Source of the DNA: Pseudomonas sp. ML96
GTDB taxonomy: Bacteria > Pseudomonadota > Gammaproteobacteria > Pseudomonadales > Pseudomonadaceae
NCBI RefSeq assembly: GCF_000761545.1
Contig: NZ_JPMY01000018.1
Location: forward strand, 1-64,000
Length of the DNA stretch: 64,000 nucleotides
Direction of reading: 5' to 3'
Both the position numbers and the translations under genes were made by a program. The notes below the pieces were generated by a model that was not told the origin of the DNA, made no database searches, and was given only the letters and a program-made list of their open reading frames with translations. Within the stretch, counting starts at the first letter, position 1; each line of letters begins with the position of its first letter. Positions 42,437-50,752 of the stretch are shown here, piece after piece.

Positions 42437-43804
42437 ATGAACGCGTTGAACAAGGCAACTGGCGGTGATTCCGTGCCGTTGAGATTCCGCACGCTTGGCG
42501 GATGGATTGAACGTCCGGGCGATCTGCAACCGGAACTCAAGGGCCACGAGCGCGCCGATGTGATCGTGGTCGGTGCCGGCTTTGCCGGCCTCTCGACCGC
42601 GCTGGAACTGAGGGCGCGCGGGGCGGAGGTCATCGTGCTGGAGCAGGAGTTCGCGGGCTTCGGTGCCAGCGGGCGCAATGCGGGCTACCTGCTTGGCAGC
42701 ATGGGCGTCGAATGCGACATGTTCGTCAGTCGCGTGGGGGCGGAGCAGGCCGCACAGTTCGTCAGGTTCTACGACGAGGCCGTGCCCTACGTCGAAGGCC
42801 GATTGAAGACACTGGGTATCGACTGTGACTACAACCCTTCGGGTGTGCTCCGAGCCGGTGTTCATCCCAGCCAGGAAAAGCGCCTGCGGCAGAACATGGC
42901 GCTGGGTGAGAAGCTCGGCGCGGTGAGCCGCTTCGTGGACGGTGACGAGATGCGCGCACGGGGAATCCCGCCTGCCTTTCTGTTCGCTTCCGAGCAGTGC
43001 GGGGGCACCTTAAATCCTGGGAAATACGTCAGCGGCCTGCGCCGAGCGGCCATCAAGGCGGGCGTGAAACTCTTCGAGCGCACGCCATTGCTCTCCTTCA
43101 GTGAGGGATCGGTCATCACCTGCAAGACGGCACACGGCAGTGCCACCGCACCGGTGATGGTACTGGCAACCAATGCCTATACCCCCCAGCTAGGGGTGTT
43201 GCGCAACAAGGTCGCGGCGATTCGGGTGTCGGCAATCGAAACGGAACCGCTATCGACGGAGCAACTGGCTGCATTGGGTTGGCAGGGGCGGGAAGGGATT
43301 ATCACACCGCACTACACCATGGAGAGCCACCGCCTGACGGCGCACGGCACCATGGTATTGACCGTCAAGAAGCTGGGTTATGCCTACGGTTCGAAGACCC
43401 CCAATATCCCGGACCAGAGTGCCTACAAAGCATTGGCACATGTGCTGCGCGAGCGCTATCCGGCATTGCAAGGCCTTGGCATCCAGCACTGTTGGAGTGG
43501 CTACGTCAGTGGCGCTTATGACTTCCTGCCGGTGATCGGTGCCATGGGCGCGAAGCAGAACATTTACTACACCACCGGCTGCTCGGGTCATGGGCTGGGC
43601 ACCCAATCGTTCATAGGGTCGCTTTTTGCCGCGCAGATCAACGGTGAAGCGCCGGAGCTGCTGGCGGCACTGCAGCATAAGACACCGTCCCTGCTACCAG
43701 AACCGCTGCAATGGTGCGTCGTGCAGTCCGCGTTTGCGGCGGCCACATTGCTGGATGCTTGGACTGATAAAAAAGTGCGTAAGTACCAGGCCAGGAAAGA
43801 CTGA
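42437..43804 (+). CDS. DadA/PuuB-like FAD-dependent amine or amino-acid oxidase
   Basis: This 455-residue flavoprotein has dinucleotide motif VIVVGAGFAGLSTALELRARGAEV, then FGASGRNAGYLLG, typical of the DAO family that includes PuuB and glycine oxidase. The C-terminal FAD segment YYTTGCSGHGLGTQSFIGS is conserved. These enzymes oxidise secondary or primary amines to imines, releasing aldehydes or ketones. GGAG lies about 9 nt upstream of the ATG. It follows the dioxygenase and ends before a long hairpin. It could supply the ketone for the BVMO. Confidence 0.87.
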   Translation: MNALNKATGGDSVPLRFRTLGGWIERPGDLQPELKGHERADVIVVGAGFAGLSTALELRARGAEVIVLEQEFAGFGASGRNAGYLLGSMGVECDMFVSRVGAEQAAQFVRFYDEAVPYVEGRLKTLGIDCDYNPSGVLRAGVHPSQEKRLRQNMALGEKLGAVSRFVDGDEMRARGIPPAFLFASEQCGGTLNPGKYVSGLRRAAIKAGVKLFERTPLLSFSEGSVITCKTAHGSATAPVMVLATNAYTPQLGVLRNKVAAIRVSAIETEPLSTEQLAALGWQGREGIITPHYTMESHRLTAHGTMVLTVKKLGYAYGSKTPNIPDQSAYKALAHVLRERYPALQGLGIQHCWSGYVSGAYDFLPVIGAMGAKQNIYYTTGCSGHGLGTQSFIGSLFAAQINGEAPELLAALQHKTPSLLPEPLQWCVVQSAFAAATLLDAWTDKKVRKYQARKD

Positions 43805-43816
43805 TTGCAACTTATG

Positions 43817-43850
43817 CCGTTGTTCTGTGCAAATTACTACAGAACAACGG
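43817..43850 (+). terminator. Long hairpin after the flavin oxidase gene
   Basis: CCGTTGTTCTGT (43817-43828) and ACAGAACAACGG (43839-43850) form a perfect 12-bp stem with a 10-nt loop, 12 nt after the stop. No T-tract follows, so it may be a processing or attenuation element, or an operator for the next gene. Confidence 0.5.
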
Positions 43851-43878
43851 TGCGACCTTCTTGATAGAGGCTGTTATC

Positions 43879-44541
43879 GTGGAATTAATAGAAGTATTTA
43901 TGCTGGTCTCGTGTGTGCTGCTGATGACATGCGGTTTGTGCTATGGGGCGGCATTTGTCAAGTGTAAAAATTATCTGCTTGGTGTGGAATTCTTGATTGT
44001 GGGGATATCCGCAACGAACTTCACGGTATTTATTGTTACGGGCTGGTTGGTCAATTACAATGCCGCTATGTTTCTCGACGCCTTTTCCCGAGGCGTCGGA
44101 GTTCCTGTTATTGCAACACTTGGTTTAATGGCAGTAACTCACAATTATAGGCCGTCCCCGGCGAGTGATATTGTATTGTTCTTGGCTGGTTTTGCCGCTG
44201 CCGCCATTTACTTCACGTCGAGTTCGTTTGACGAGTTACGTCCGTATTTCTATGTGCTGATGTGGTCAGTTTACACAGTGTACCTTGCCTATTTTTCTTG
44301 GCGACTGGCCCGTGTCAAGGAACATCTACATGCACTGGCCACCGTCCTGAGTGGTGTGGCGGGGCTGACGGTAGCGCTGCGGTATGACTTCTTTCCGATT
44401 CCGGGTGACGACACGAAGGTGGTGTTTATGACCTTCGCCTTCTTGACTTGGTCGTACTCAATTGTGCAGTCGTTCTATGCCTATCGTGCACTTCAGCGCT
44501 TCAGGAACGCCTCTACTCAAAGCTTGTTCCATTTCCGCTGA
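43879..44541 (+). CDS. Orphan multi-pass membrane protein
   Basis: This 220-residue hydrophobic protein has about seven predicted helices (e.g. VFMLVSCVLLMTCGLCYGAA, FLIVGISATNFTVFIVTGWL, TFAFLTWSYSIVQSFYAYRA). GTG 43879 is chosen because GAGG lies 9 nt upstream. TTG 43861 and ATG 43900 are alternatives. The gene is clearly AT-richer than its neighbours, with many TTA/ATA/AAT codons, which suggests separate origin. No family was recognised. It lies in the dioxygenase/oxidase cluster and has its own terminator, so it could be an uptake or export helper. Confidence 0.7.
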   Translation: MELIEVFMLVSCVLLMTCGLCYGAAFVKCKNYLLGVEFLIVGISATNFTVFIVTGWLVNYNAAMFLDAFSRGVGVPVIATLGLMAVTHNYRPSPASDIVLFLAGFAAAAIYFTSSSFDELRPYFYVLMWSVYTVYLAYFSWRLARVKEHLHALATVLSGVAGLTVALRYDFFPIPGDDTKVVFMTFAFLTWSYSIVQSFYAYRALQRFRNASTQSLFHFR

Positions 44542-44631
44542 TTCCAGCAAAAGTTCACGCTGCGATGTTGCTGATCGTCTGCCTGTTTTTTATGTGAAGT
44601 TACTCCATGCCGGGCTGAGGCCTGCATCTTT

Positions 44632-44655
44632 ACCGCCTCCCGGGGCGGTTTTTTT
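44632..44655 (+). terminator. Rho-independent terminator
   Basis: ACCGCC (44632-44637) and GGCGGT (44644-44649) form the stem, followed by a T-tract to 44655. It lies about 90 nt after the orphan membrane-protein gene. Confidence 0.85.
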
Positions 44656-44761
44656 ATAGCTTAATAATCCGCGCACACAGGCGAATTAGGTTTGGAAATA
44701 AGCGAATAAGGCCTCGTGCAATAAGCTTGGGCGCCTTTCGAAATAACCCTTATTCTACATC

Positions 44762-44905
44762 CGGCTGGAGCGGTGTTAATGCGAAAGCGCTCCGTGCACA
44801 TGATCTACGCGCTTCTGCGTTGAGGAGAGAAACATTAAGGACTGGCCCTGTTCGCTGTGCACTTTTCAATGCCAGGCAGGGCGTCGCAGTAGCACCTCTG
44901 GTGCT
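44762..44905 (+). pseudogene. Decayed remnant of an RND-YCF48 gene junction
   Basis: This stretch aligns to two parts of the intact module at the right end of the window. First, 44762-44832 matches the 3' end of the RND gene around 63352-63423: shared GGCTGGAGCGG, then RKRSVHMIYALLR-stop versus RKRPVRMIGALVH-stop, and the spacer TTGAGGAGAGAA is identical. After a deletion of about 370 nt, 44847-44905 matches the YCF48 gene near 63798-63850 (LFAVHF / FNARQGVAV, with a 1-nt frameshift between the two parts). A 1-nt deletion also breaks the RND part. Identity is roughly 75-80% by eye, so it comes from a paralogous module, not a recent copy. Confidence 0.7.
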
Positions 44906-45041
44906 CTACGGGGAGAAAAAGTTGCTCAAGACGCTGCGTGCCAACGGACAAACTGTCTGTGGCACGCACCGCCAGCGCCGGGGTCCGATGCTTGACCTAT
45001 TTCCTTACCTGGAGAGTTGGCTCAGGCCAGCTTTGGCGGGA
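44906..45041. other. No supported gene
   Basis: The sequence between the remnant and the convergent dioxygenase gene shows no recognised feature. A plus-strand frame continues to 45065, but it starts inside remnant sequence and is not convincing. Confidence 0.4.
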
Positions 45042-45911
45042 TTAGAGCTGGAGGTAGTCAGCTAGGTCTGCGTAGTTATGCTGCCACAGGCCAGGGCTGC
45101 CATTGGGGTACTGAGAGCGGAAGCCGAGGATCTTTTGAACGCGTGGAGACAACGTCCTGACCAACTCAAGAGGCACGATCAGCGGATATGCTTCTTCAGG
45201 CGTGATAATCGAAGCCTGCATCGGAATGGTCAGCCCGCGGCGATAGAAGTCGGTTGTTACGTTGGCACCGCCACCGTGAACGACTTTCCCGCCGAACAGC
45301 ACGGCATCCCCAGCTTTCAACAGGGCTGGGATCGTCATCTCCGACGTTCCCACCTCTTCGAAGTCATCCCAGTTCTGGCTGCCTGGAATCACGCGCGTAG
45401 CGCCGTTTTCCTCTGTGAAATCCGTTAGAGCCAGCATCAGGTTCGTAATAGCGCGTGGTGCATTTTTGTTCATAGAAATAAACGGTTGGTACTGCGCCAT
45501 GTCGCGATGCAGCATTTGAGCTCTATTGCCGGGGCCAATCTCGATCAATTGAGCAGTGGTCAGCCACCAGTCACCGCACTCGGGTTCATAAAGCACGCGG
45601 CCCAATTCATGAAAGAGATCGTCATCCAGGATTTCCTCACGAAAGGTTTTGCTGTGAGTAACAAGGTTGGTAAGCCGCTTGGTTTGATGGCCATGAAACT
45701 CAGCAATCAACTCATGTTCGTGCTTGGATCCCGCATCGAGCGCGGCAAGTGGTGCTTCGAGTTCATTGTTGATCCGGACGACCTGTTCAGGTGTCATGAA
45801 GTTACGGATGATGACCGCACCCGCTTGGTCGCTCAGTTGAACAATCTCTTGTGCTGAGCTCGATCTAGTTACGACGGGTAGGCCTGGCAAAGAGTCGCGA
45901 GAGGCTGACAT
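45042..45911 (-). CDS. PhyH-family Fe(II)/2-oxoglutarate dioxygenase, copy 2
   Basis: This 289-residue enzyme has His/Asp in MLHRDMAQYQ, the distal His in VVHGGGANVT and the 2-oxoglutarate Arg in RRGLTIPMQ. It shares FTEENGATRVIPGSQNWDD with the copy at 41484-42371, so the two are paralogues. ATG 45911 (MSASRDSLPG, with GGAG upstream) fits the length of copy 1, while the frame opens earlier at 45980. It is divergent from the PucR-type regulator, and the shared region contains the palindrome also found before the BVMO operon. Confidence 0.85.
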   Translation of the reverse strand: MSASRDSLPGLPVVTRSSSAQEIVQLSDQAGAVIIRNFMTPEQVVRINNELEAPLAALDAGSKHEHELIAEFHGHQTKRLTNLVTHSKTFREEILDDDLFHELGRVLYEPECGDWWLTTAQLIEIGPGNRAQMLHRDMAQYQPFISMNKNAPRAITNLMLALTDFTEENGATRVIPGSQNWDDFEEVGTSEMTIPALLKAGDAVLFGGKVVHGGGANVTTDFYRRGLTIPMQASIITPEEAYPLIVPLELVRTLSPRVQKILGFRSQYPNGSPGLWQHNYADLADYLQL

Positions 45912-46099
45912 TGAAAAACACTCCAGATTGAGAGGAACGGTTGGCGCAGGCGGATTGATGCCCAATAAAACGGACATCAAGAAACAGGCCCTCTTGCCAC
46001 TGCGCTAAACCTTAAAAAGAACATGGAGCGTCAGGTGCCTCCTTGTATTTTTTGTTCAGGCAGTGAGTTCATGCTAGGTTTCCCCTTGTTTTCGGCCAA

Positions 46100-46144
46100 G
46101 GTACAAACTGCACCATTTTCTCTAGTATTTTTGAGTGATTTGCA
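46100..46144. promoter_or_regulatory. Palindrome plus TGATTTGCA element, copy 2
   Basis: GGTACA-AAC-TGCACC (46100-46114) matches the BVMO-upstream palindrome with two differences (CAAGGT...GCACC, 16 of 18 identical). TGATTTGCA (46136-46144) follows after 21 nt. It lies between the divergent dioxygenase and PucR-type genes, so the regulator may control itself and the dioxygenase here. Confidence 0.55.
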
Positions 46145-46150
46145 CTGTCC

Positions 46151-47404
46151 ATGACCAATACGTCATCCCCTTGGCCACGCCCATCGGAAGCGGTTCGTGA
46201 GCTCATGCGCAAAGGCGCCGAGCTTGCTCAAACGCTGCCGCCGGAGTGGATTGAGCGCCTGAATCAGTCGCTTTTCTCCTCACCAGAAGATGCAAAACTG
46301 CTGGAGGACCCGGTTATCCTCGCGGCGTTCCGGCGCGCAAACCGGGCAGAGTTACTGCACTGGGCGCATGCCAATCTGCAGCGCCCTGGAGAGCCAGTGG
46401 AGTCCTACGTGTCTGCCGATATGGTGGATACGGCCAAGGAGCTGGCTCGCAGAGGACTGTCTGAACTGTTGATGAATGTGGCGAGGTCGACCCAGAACAC
46501 TGCTTGGGAACTGTGGATGAAGATGGCATTTAGCCTGACGCAGGATTCAGTGGTGCTCGAGGAGTTCCTGGAGGTCTCGTCGCGTTCCATCTCGGAATTC
46601 ATCGACAGCAACATGCGTGTTGTGACCCAGATCATCCTGGAAGAAAAAAGTGCTCAGGCCCATGACGATCATATCGACAGACGTGCTCTGGTCAGTCGGT
46701 TACTAGATGGCAGAGATGTGGACTCCGAGCAGTTCGGTAGGCGACTGGGTTACAACCTTTTCCAGAAGCATCACGCCTGTCTCGTCTGGAGCGAAATTCC
46801 GGATGCAGAAATCCAACCTCTGGAGGGTATGGCCCGCACTCTAGCGAAACTCACTGGCACGGTAGCGCCACTGATTGTGTTCGCTGGCCCGGCAACGCTA
46901 TGGGTCTGGATGAGTGCGGCAAAGCCTCTGGACCTGAACGCGCTGCAAGGCGTCGCCGATCAGTTTCCCAAAATGCGCGCGGCAATCGGCTCCCCGGGAA
47001 TGGGAGTGAATGGCTTCCGTCGGGCTCACCTGGAGGCCTTGACCACCCAGCGATTGATGGGGCGCTTGGCTGGTGCTCCCGCTGTGGCCACGATCGATCA
47101 AGTTCGAATGGTTTCTCTGATGACCCAGGATCTCCGCGCCGCCAGGCAATTTGTCTTGAGTACGCTGGGACGGTTGGCCACGGAGCCCAGGGTTCTTCAG
47201 CATTCCTTGCACGCCTTCCTGGCCAACGGCTGCAACATCACCCAGACCGCTGAAGTACTTGGCACGCATCGCAATACATTGCTGCGCCGGCTGGAACGCG
47301 CTCAGGATCTATTACCCGGGCAGCTTGCAGACCATCGCATTCAAATCGCCGCGGCCCTTGAGCTGGTGATTTGGAGCACACCAGTTGGCGACGATGAGAA
47401 ATGA
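46151..47404 (+). CDS. PucR/CdaR-type transcriptional regulator
   Basis: This 417-residue protein ends in the PucR C-terminal HTH (LHAFLANGCNITQTAEVLGTHRNTLLRRLERAQDLLP, about residues 355-392). A CdaR GGDEF-like middle domain precedes it (~170-330), and the N-terminal third is helical and of unknown ligand. PucR-type proteins activate catabolic operons in response to substrate. It is divergent from dioxygenase copy 2. Paired palindromes here and before the BVMO operon make it the likely common regulator of the cluster. Confidence 0.85.
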   Translation: MTNTSSPWPRPSEAVRELMRKGAELAQTLPPEWIERLNQSLFSSPEDAKLLEDPVILAAFRRANRAELLHWAHANLQRPGEPVESYVSADMVDTAKELARRGLSELLMNVARSTQNTAWELWMKMAFSLTQDSVVLEEFLEVSSRSISEFIDSNMRVVTQIILEEKSAQAHDDHIDRRALVSRLLDGRDVDSEQFGRRLGYNLFQKHHACLVWSEIPDAEIQPLEGMARTLAKLTGTVAPLIVFAGPATLWVWMSAAKPLDLNALQGVADQFPKMRAAIGSPGMGVNGFRRAHLEALTTQRLMGRLAGAPAVATIDQVRMVSLMTQDLRAARQFVLSTLGRLATEPRVLQHSLHAFLANGCNITQTAEVLGTHRNTLLRRLERAQDLLPGQLADHRIQIAAALELVIWSTPVGDDEK

Positions 47405-47528
47405 GTTCCGAACAGTAGATTTCTCTCTGGTTTGAGCCGATTTGTTGAAGCTCAGGAGGAGGGCGGAGCTTCTTGTTAGGGCGCGACAGCTTCGGCCACC
47501 ACGCTCGACCGAGTTCTTCAACGGAGTA

Positions 47529-47605
47529 GGCCGAAAGCAGCCTGAGGGAGAATCAGCTTTCGGCCAAATCTAGCTCGTTGAATTTCTTGCCCCGCTAGCA
47601 AGAAA
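47529..47605. terminator. Convergent terminator region with two inverted repeats
   Basis: GGCCGAAAGC (47529-47538) pairs with GCTTTCGGCC (47556-47565), and TTTCTTGC (47583-47590) pairs with GCAAGAAA (47598-47605). Both lie between the ends of the PucR-type gene and the RND permease gene, which face each other. Confidence 0.6.
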
Positions 47606-47620
47606 CAGAGCCCCCTAAGA

Positions 47621-50600
47621 TCACGTTTGCACCGCTGGGTCGGAATTGCCGCCAGATTTCTGTGGCGGTTGGGAAGACTCGAGCAGCTGCGGATTTCGCT
47701 CACGGTTCTCCCATTGCAGCAGGAGCGAGATTGCGCAGGGCAGGACAGTCAGGGTCACGATGGTCGCGCCGGCCAGCCCACCGATAACCGCGAACGCCAT
47801 CGGCCCCCAGAATATCTGTGGTGCGATCGGAACCATGCCTAGGATGGCCGCACAGGCCGTCAGAACTATAGGGCGTGCCCTGTGTGTCGAGGCGTGCACG
47901 ATGGCTTCGAGAGGCGACCGGCCTGCACCGACATTGATGTCCACTTCCTCGATCAGAATGATTGCGTTTCGGACGATCATGCCGACCAGGGCTATGACCC
48001 CGAGCTGCGCTACGAAGCCCATCGGCGTTCCGGTTGGCAGCATAGCGAGCACGACACCGATCAGGCCGAACGGCGCCATTGCGAGAGCGAGGAACATGCG
48101 GGAGAAACTGCGTAGTTGCACCATCAGCAGCACGCACATCACTAGGGCAGTGACTGGCAGTACTGCGAAGAGTGAGGCGCTTCCCTTTGCCGCTTCCTCG
48201 ACCGCGCCACCAGTTTCCACCTTGTAGCCTTTGGGCATGTTGGCGACGAACTGCTCGACAGCGGGTGCGAGATTCTGCACTACAGTTGCCGCTTCAAGGC
48301 CCTCGCGAACGTCGCCTTGGACGGTCACGATTGGGAGGCGCTGGCGCCGCCAGACGATCGGGTCCTCTACGCCATAGCTGAGTTTCGCAATCTGTGTCAG
48401 TGGTATGGTCTGGCCTTGAGGGGTACGGATCTGCAGATTGGCCAGAGTCGCAAGGTCTGTGCGCTCGCCGATCTTTGCTCGCACGACCACGTCCACGAGA
48501 CGATCTTGGTCGCGTACGGCGGTTACCGTGGTGCCGGAGAAGATGGCAGCCATGGCACTCGCGACTTCCTCAGACGAAAGTCCCAGCGCCTGCGCTTGCG
48601 TCTGGTCGATTGCGACGACGACGCTGCGTTGCGGCTCGCCCGACAGCAAATGCACCCCGCTCGTGTCAGGGTTGGCCGAGAGCAGGTTGGCCAGTTGCCC
48701 GGCTATATCGCGCACCTTGGCTTGATCGGGGCCTGTGACGCGATACTTGAGTGGCCAGCCGACCGGCGGGCCCAGTTCTAACGGCGTTGCACGGGCGATT
48801 AGACCGGGAAAATCTGCCTTGAAGGTTGCGGCGAGCTTGGCCTGGAGCGCATCGCGCTCTTTGACGCCTTTGGTGAGCACGACTATCTGGGTCACATTGT
48901 CGTTCTGCAGCAGCACCTCCATCGGCAAATAGAAGCGGATCGCGCCTGAGCCAATGTAGGTAGAGAACTGCTCGACGTCGGGATCGGCAGCCAGCACCTT
49001 TTCGAGCTTCAATGCCTCCCGCTCTGTGGCTTCCAGCGATGCATTCTGTGGCAGCGTCAGGCTCACCAGAAGTTCCGGGCGATCGGATGGTGGAAAGAAC
49101 TGCTGTTCGAGATAGGTAGAGGTGCCGAGCGAAATCACGAAGGCGGCGCCTGCTGCCGTAAGGGTGAGCGCACGATGGGTCAGGGACCAGGACAGGGTCC
49201 GCTCGTAGGCGCCCATGATCCGGCCCTTACTGTGGCCGTGATTCGGCAGGGACTTCGGCAGGATCAGGGTGCCGAGCAGTGGCGAGAACAGCACCGCGAC
49301 CACCCAGGATGCCGATAGCGAAATCAGCACCACCATAAACATCGAGTAGCAATACTCTCCGGCACTTGAGGCGGCGAAGCCGACCGGAATAAATCCGGCG
49401 ATCATGACGAGCGTACCCGTCAGCATCGGAAAGGCGGTCGAGTCGTAGGCGAAGCTTGCCGCGCGCTTGAGACTCCAACCCTCCTCGAGTTTTCCGATCA
49501 TGGCCTCGACCGTGATCATCGCGTCATCGACCAGCAGGCCGAGGGCGATGATCAGCGCGCCGAGCGAGATACGCTGCAGACCGATCCCGGTCAGCTCCAT
49601 GCCGATGAAAGTTAGCGCCAGGACGAAGGGAATCGAAATGCTGACGACCAACCCCGCTCTGAGGCCGAGGGAGAGGAACGAAACCGCAAGCACGATCGCG
49701 ACCGCTTCAGCCAGTACCTTCAGGAAGCCGTTCACGGCCTCCTTGACCACCGTCGATTGGTCAGCGACCTGAAGCATCTCGATTCCGTGGGGGAGCGCCG
49801 CTTTGACTTCGTCCATGCGATCCCGCACCGCCTGCCCGAACTCAAGCAGATTGCCGCCCGCAGCCATCGATATGGCGATGCCGAGCGCCTTCTCGCCGTT
49901 GACCCGGAACTGGGGGGCCGGTGGGTCGGCCGGAATACGTCGAATCGTGGCGAGCTCCGCCAGCGGTACGAAGCGGTCGTTCGCCCGTAGTGTCATGTGG
50001 CGCAGGCTTTCTTCAGACACAAAGCTTCCGCTCACACGCAGGGCGATCTTGTCGTCAGCCAGGCGCACCGTTCCGGCAGGGCTGACGGCATTCTGAGCCC
50101 GCAACGCTCTCAGTACTGCCTCTTCGTCCAGACCATAGGCGGCGAGAAGGCTGGGTGAGAACTCAATGACAATCTGCTCTTCTTGCGCGCCCAGCAGTTG
50201 TACTTTGCCGATGTTCGGGATGCGCAACAGTTCAGCTCGAACGCCTTCCAGATAGTCGCGCAGTTCTCGATCCGAAAAGCCCTCGGTCGTGAATCCGTAG
50301 ATCTGGCCATAGGTATCGCCAAACTCGTCGTCAAAGAAGGGGCCCTGTACTCCGCTTGGGAGTGTCGTGCTGATGTCGGCCATCTTTTTGCGCACCTGGT
50401 ACCAGGCGTCTGGGACTACGCGCGCCGGCGCATCGTCGCGCAGATTGACCATGATCACCGTCTCGCCGGGGCGCGTGTAGCTGTCGAGTCTGTCGAGATA
50501 GTGAATCTCTTCGAGTTTCTTCTCCAGGCGGTCGGTCAGGAGTCTGGTGGTGTCTTCGATATTTGCGCCAGGCCAGCGGGCAGCGACCACCATGGTCTTG

Positions 50601-50752
50601 ATGGTGAAGGCTGGATCTTCATTGCGGCTCAGCTTCGAGTAGCTCATTGCTCCGCCGATCAGAGTGATCAGCATGAGAAAAAAGATCAGCGGCTTTTGCG
50701 CGATGGACCATGCCGAGAGATTGAAGCTGCCTTTGTTTTCCCGCTCGCTCAT
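47621..50752 (-). CDS. RND efflux permease (hydrophobic/amphiphilic type)
   Basis: This 1043-residue inner-membrane pump has the 12-TM RND layout. TM4 carries the proton-relay Asp pair (LIIALGLLVDDAMITVEAM) and TM10 the conserved Lys-free segment ALVGMIVRNAIILIEEVD. It is the drug/organic-compound type rather than CzcA-like. Its start overlaps the adaptor stop (ATGA). No outer-membrane channel gene is adjacent, so a TolC/OprM-like partner must come from elsewhere. The substrate could be a product or intermediate of nearby catabolism, or an unrelated toxin. Confidence 0.9.
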   Translation of the reverse strand: MSERENKGSFNLSAWSIAQKPLIFFLMLITLIGGAMSYSKLSRNEDPAFTIKTMVVAARWPGANIEDTTRLLTDRLEKKLEEIHYLDRLDSYTRPGETVIMVNLRDDAPARVVPDAWYQVRKKMADISTTLPSGVQGPFFDDEFGDTYGQIYGFTTEGFSDRELRDYLEGVRAELLRIPNIGKVQLLGAQEEQIVIEFSPSLLAAYGLDEEAVLRALRAQNAVSPAGTVRLADDKIALRVSGSFVSEESLRHMTLRANDRFVPLAELATIRRIPADPPAPQFRVNGEKALGIAISMAAGGNLLEFGQAVRDRMDEVKAALPHGIEMLQVADQSTVVKEAVNGFLKVLAEAVAIVLAVSFLSLGLRAGLVVSISIPFVLALTFIGMELTGIGLQRISLGALIIALGLLVDDAMITVEAMIGKLEEGWSLKRAASFAYDSTAFPMLTGTLVMIAGFIPVGFAASSAGEYCYSMFMVVLISLSASWVVAVLFSPLLGTLILPKSLPNHGHSKGRIMGAYERTLSWSLTHRALTLTAAGAAFVISLGTSTYLEQQFFPPSDRPELLVSLTLPQNASLEATEREALKLEKVLAADPDVEQFSTYIGSGAIRFYLPMEVLLQNDNVTQIVVLTKGVKERDALQAKLAATFKADFPGLIARATPLELGPPVGWPLKYRVTGPDQAKVRDIAGQLANLLSANPDTSGVHLLSGEPQRSVVVAIDQTQAQALGLSSEEVASAMAAIFSGTTVTAVRDQDRLVDVVVRAKIGERTDLATLANLQIRTPQGQTIPLTQIAKLSYGVEDPIVWRRQRLPIVTVQGDVREGLEAATVVQNLAPAVEQFVANMPKGYKVETGGAVEEAAKGSASLFAVLPVTALVMCVLLMVQLRSFSRMFLALAMAPFGLIGVVLAMLPTGTPMGFVAQLGVIALVGMIVRNAIILIEEVDINVGAGRSPLEAIVHASTHRARPIVLTACAAILGMVPIAPQIFWGPMAFAVIGGLAGATIVTLTVLPCAISLLLQWENRERNPQLLESSQPPQKSGGNSDPAVQT

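Noticed and set aside
44727..45065. 112-codon plus-strand gene
   Set aside because: The start lies in unrelated sequence and the middle is the frameshifted RND/YCF48 remnant, so it is not an intact gene.
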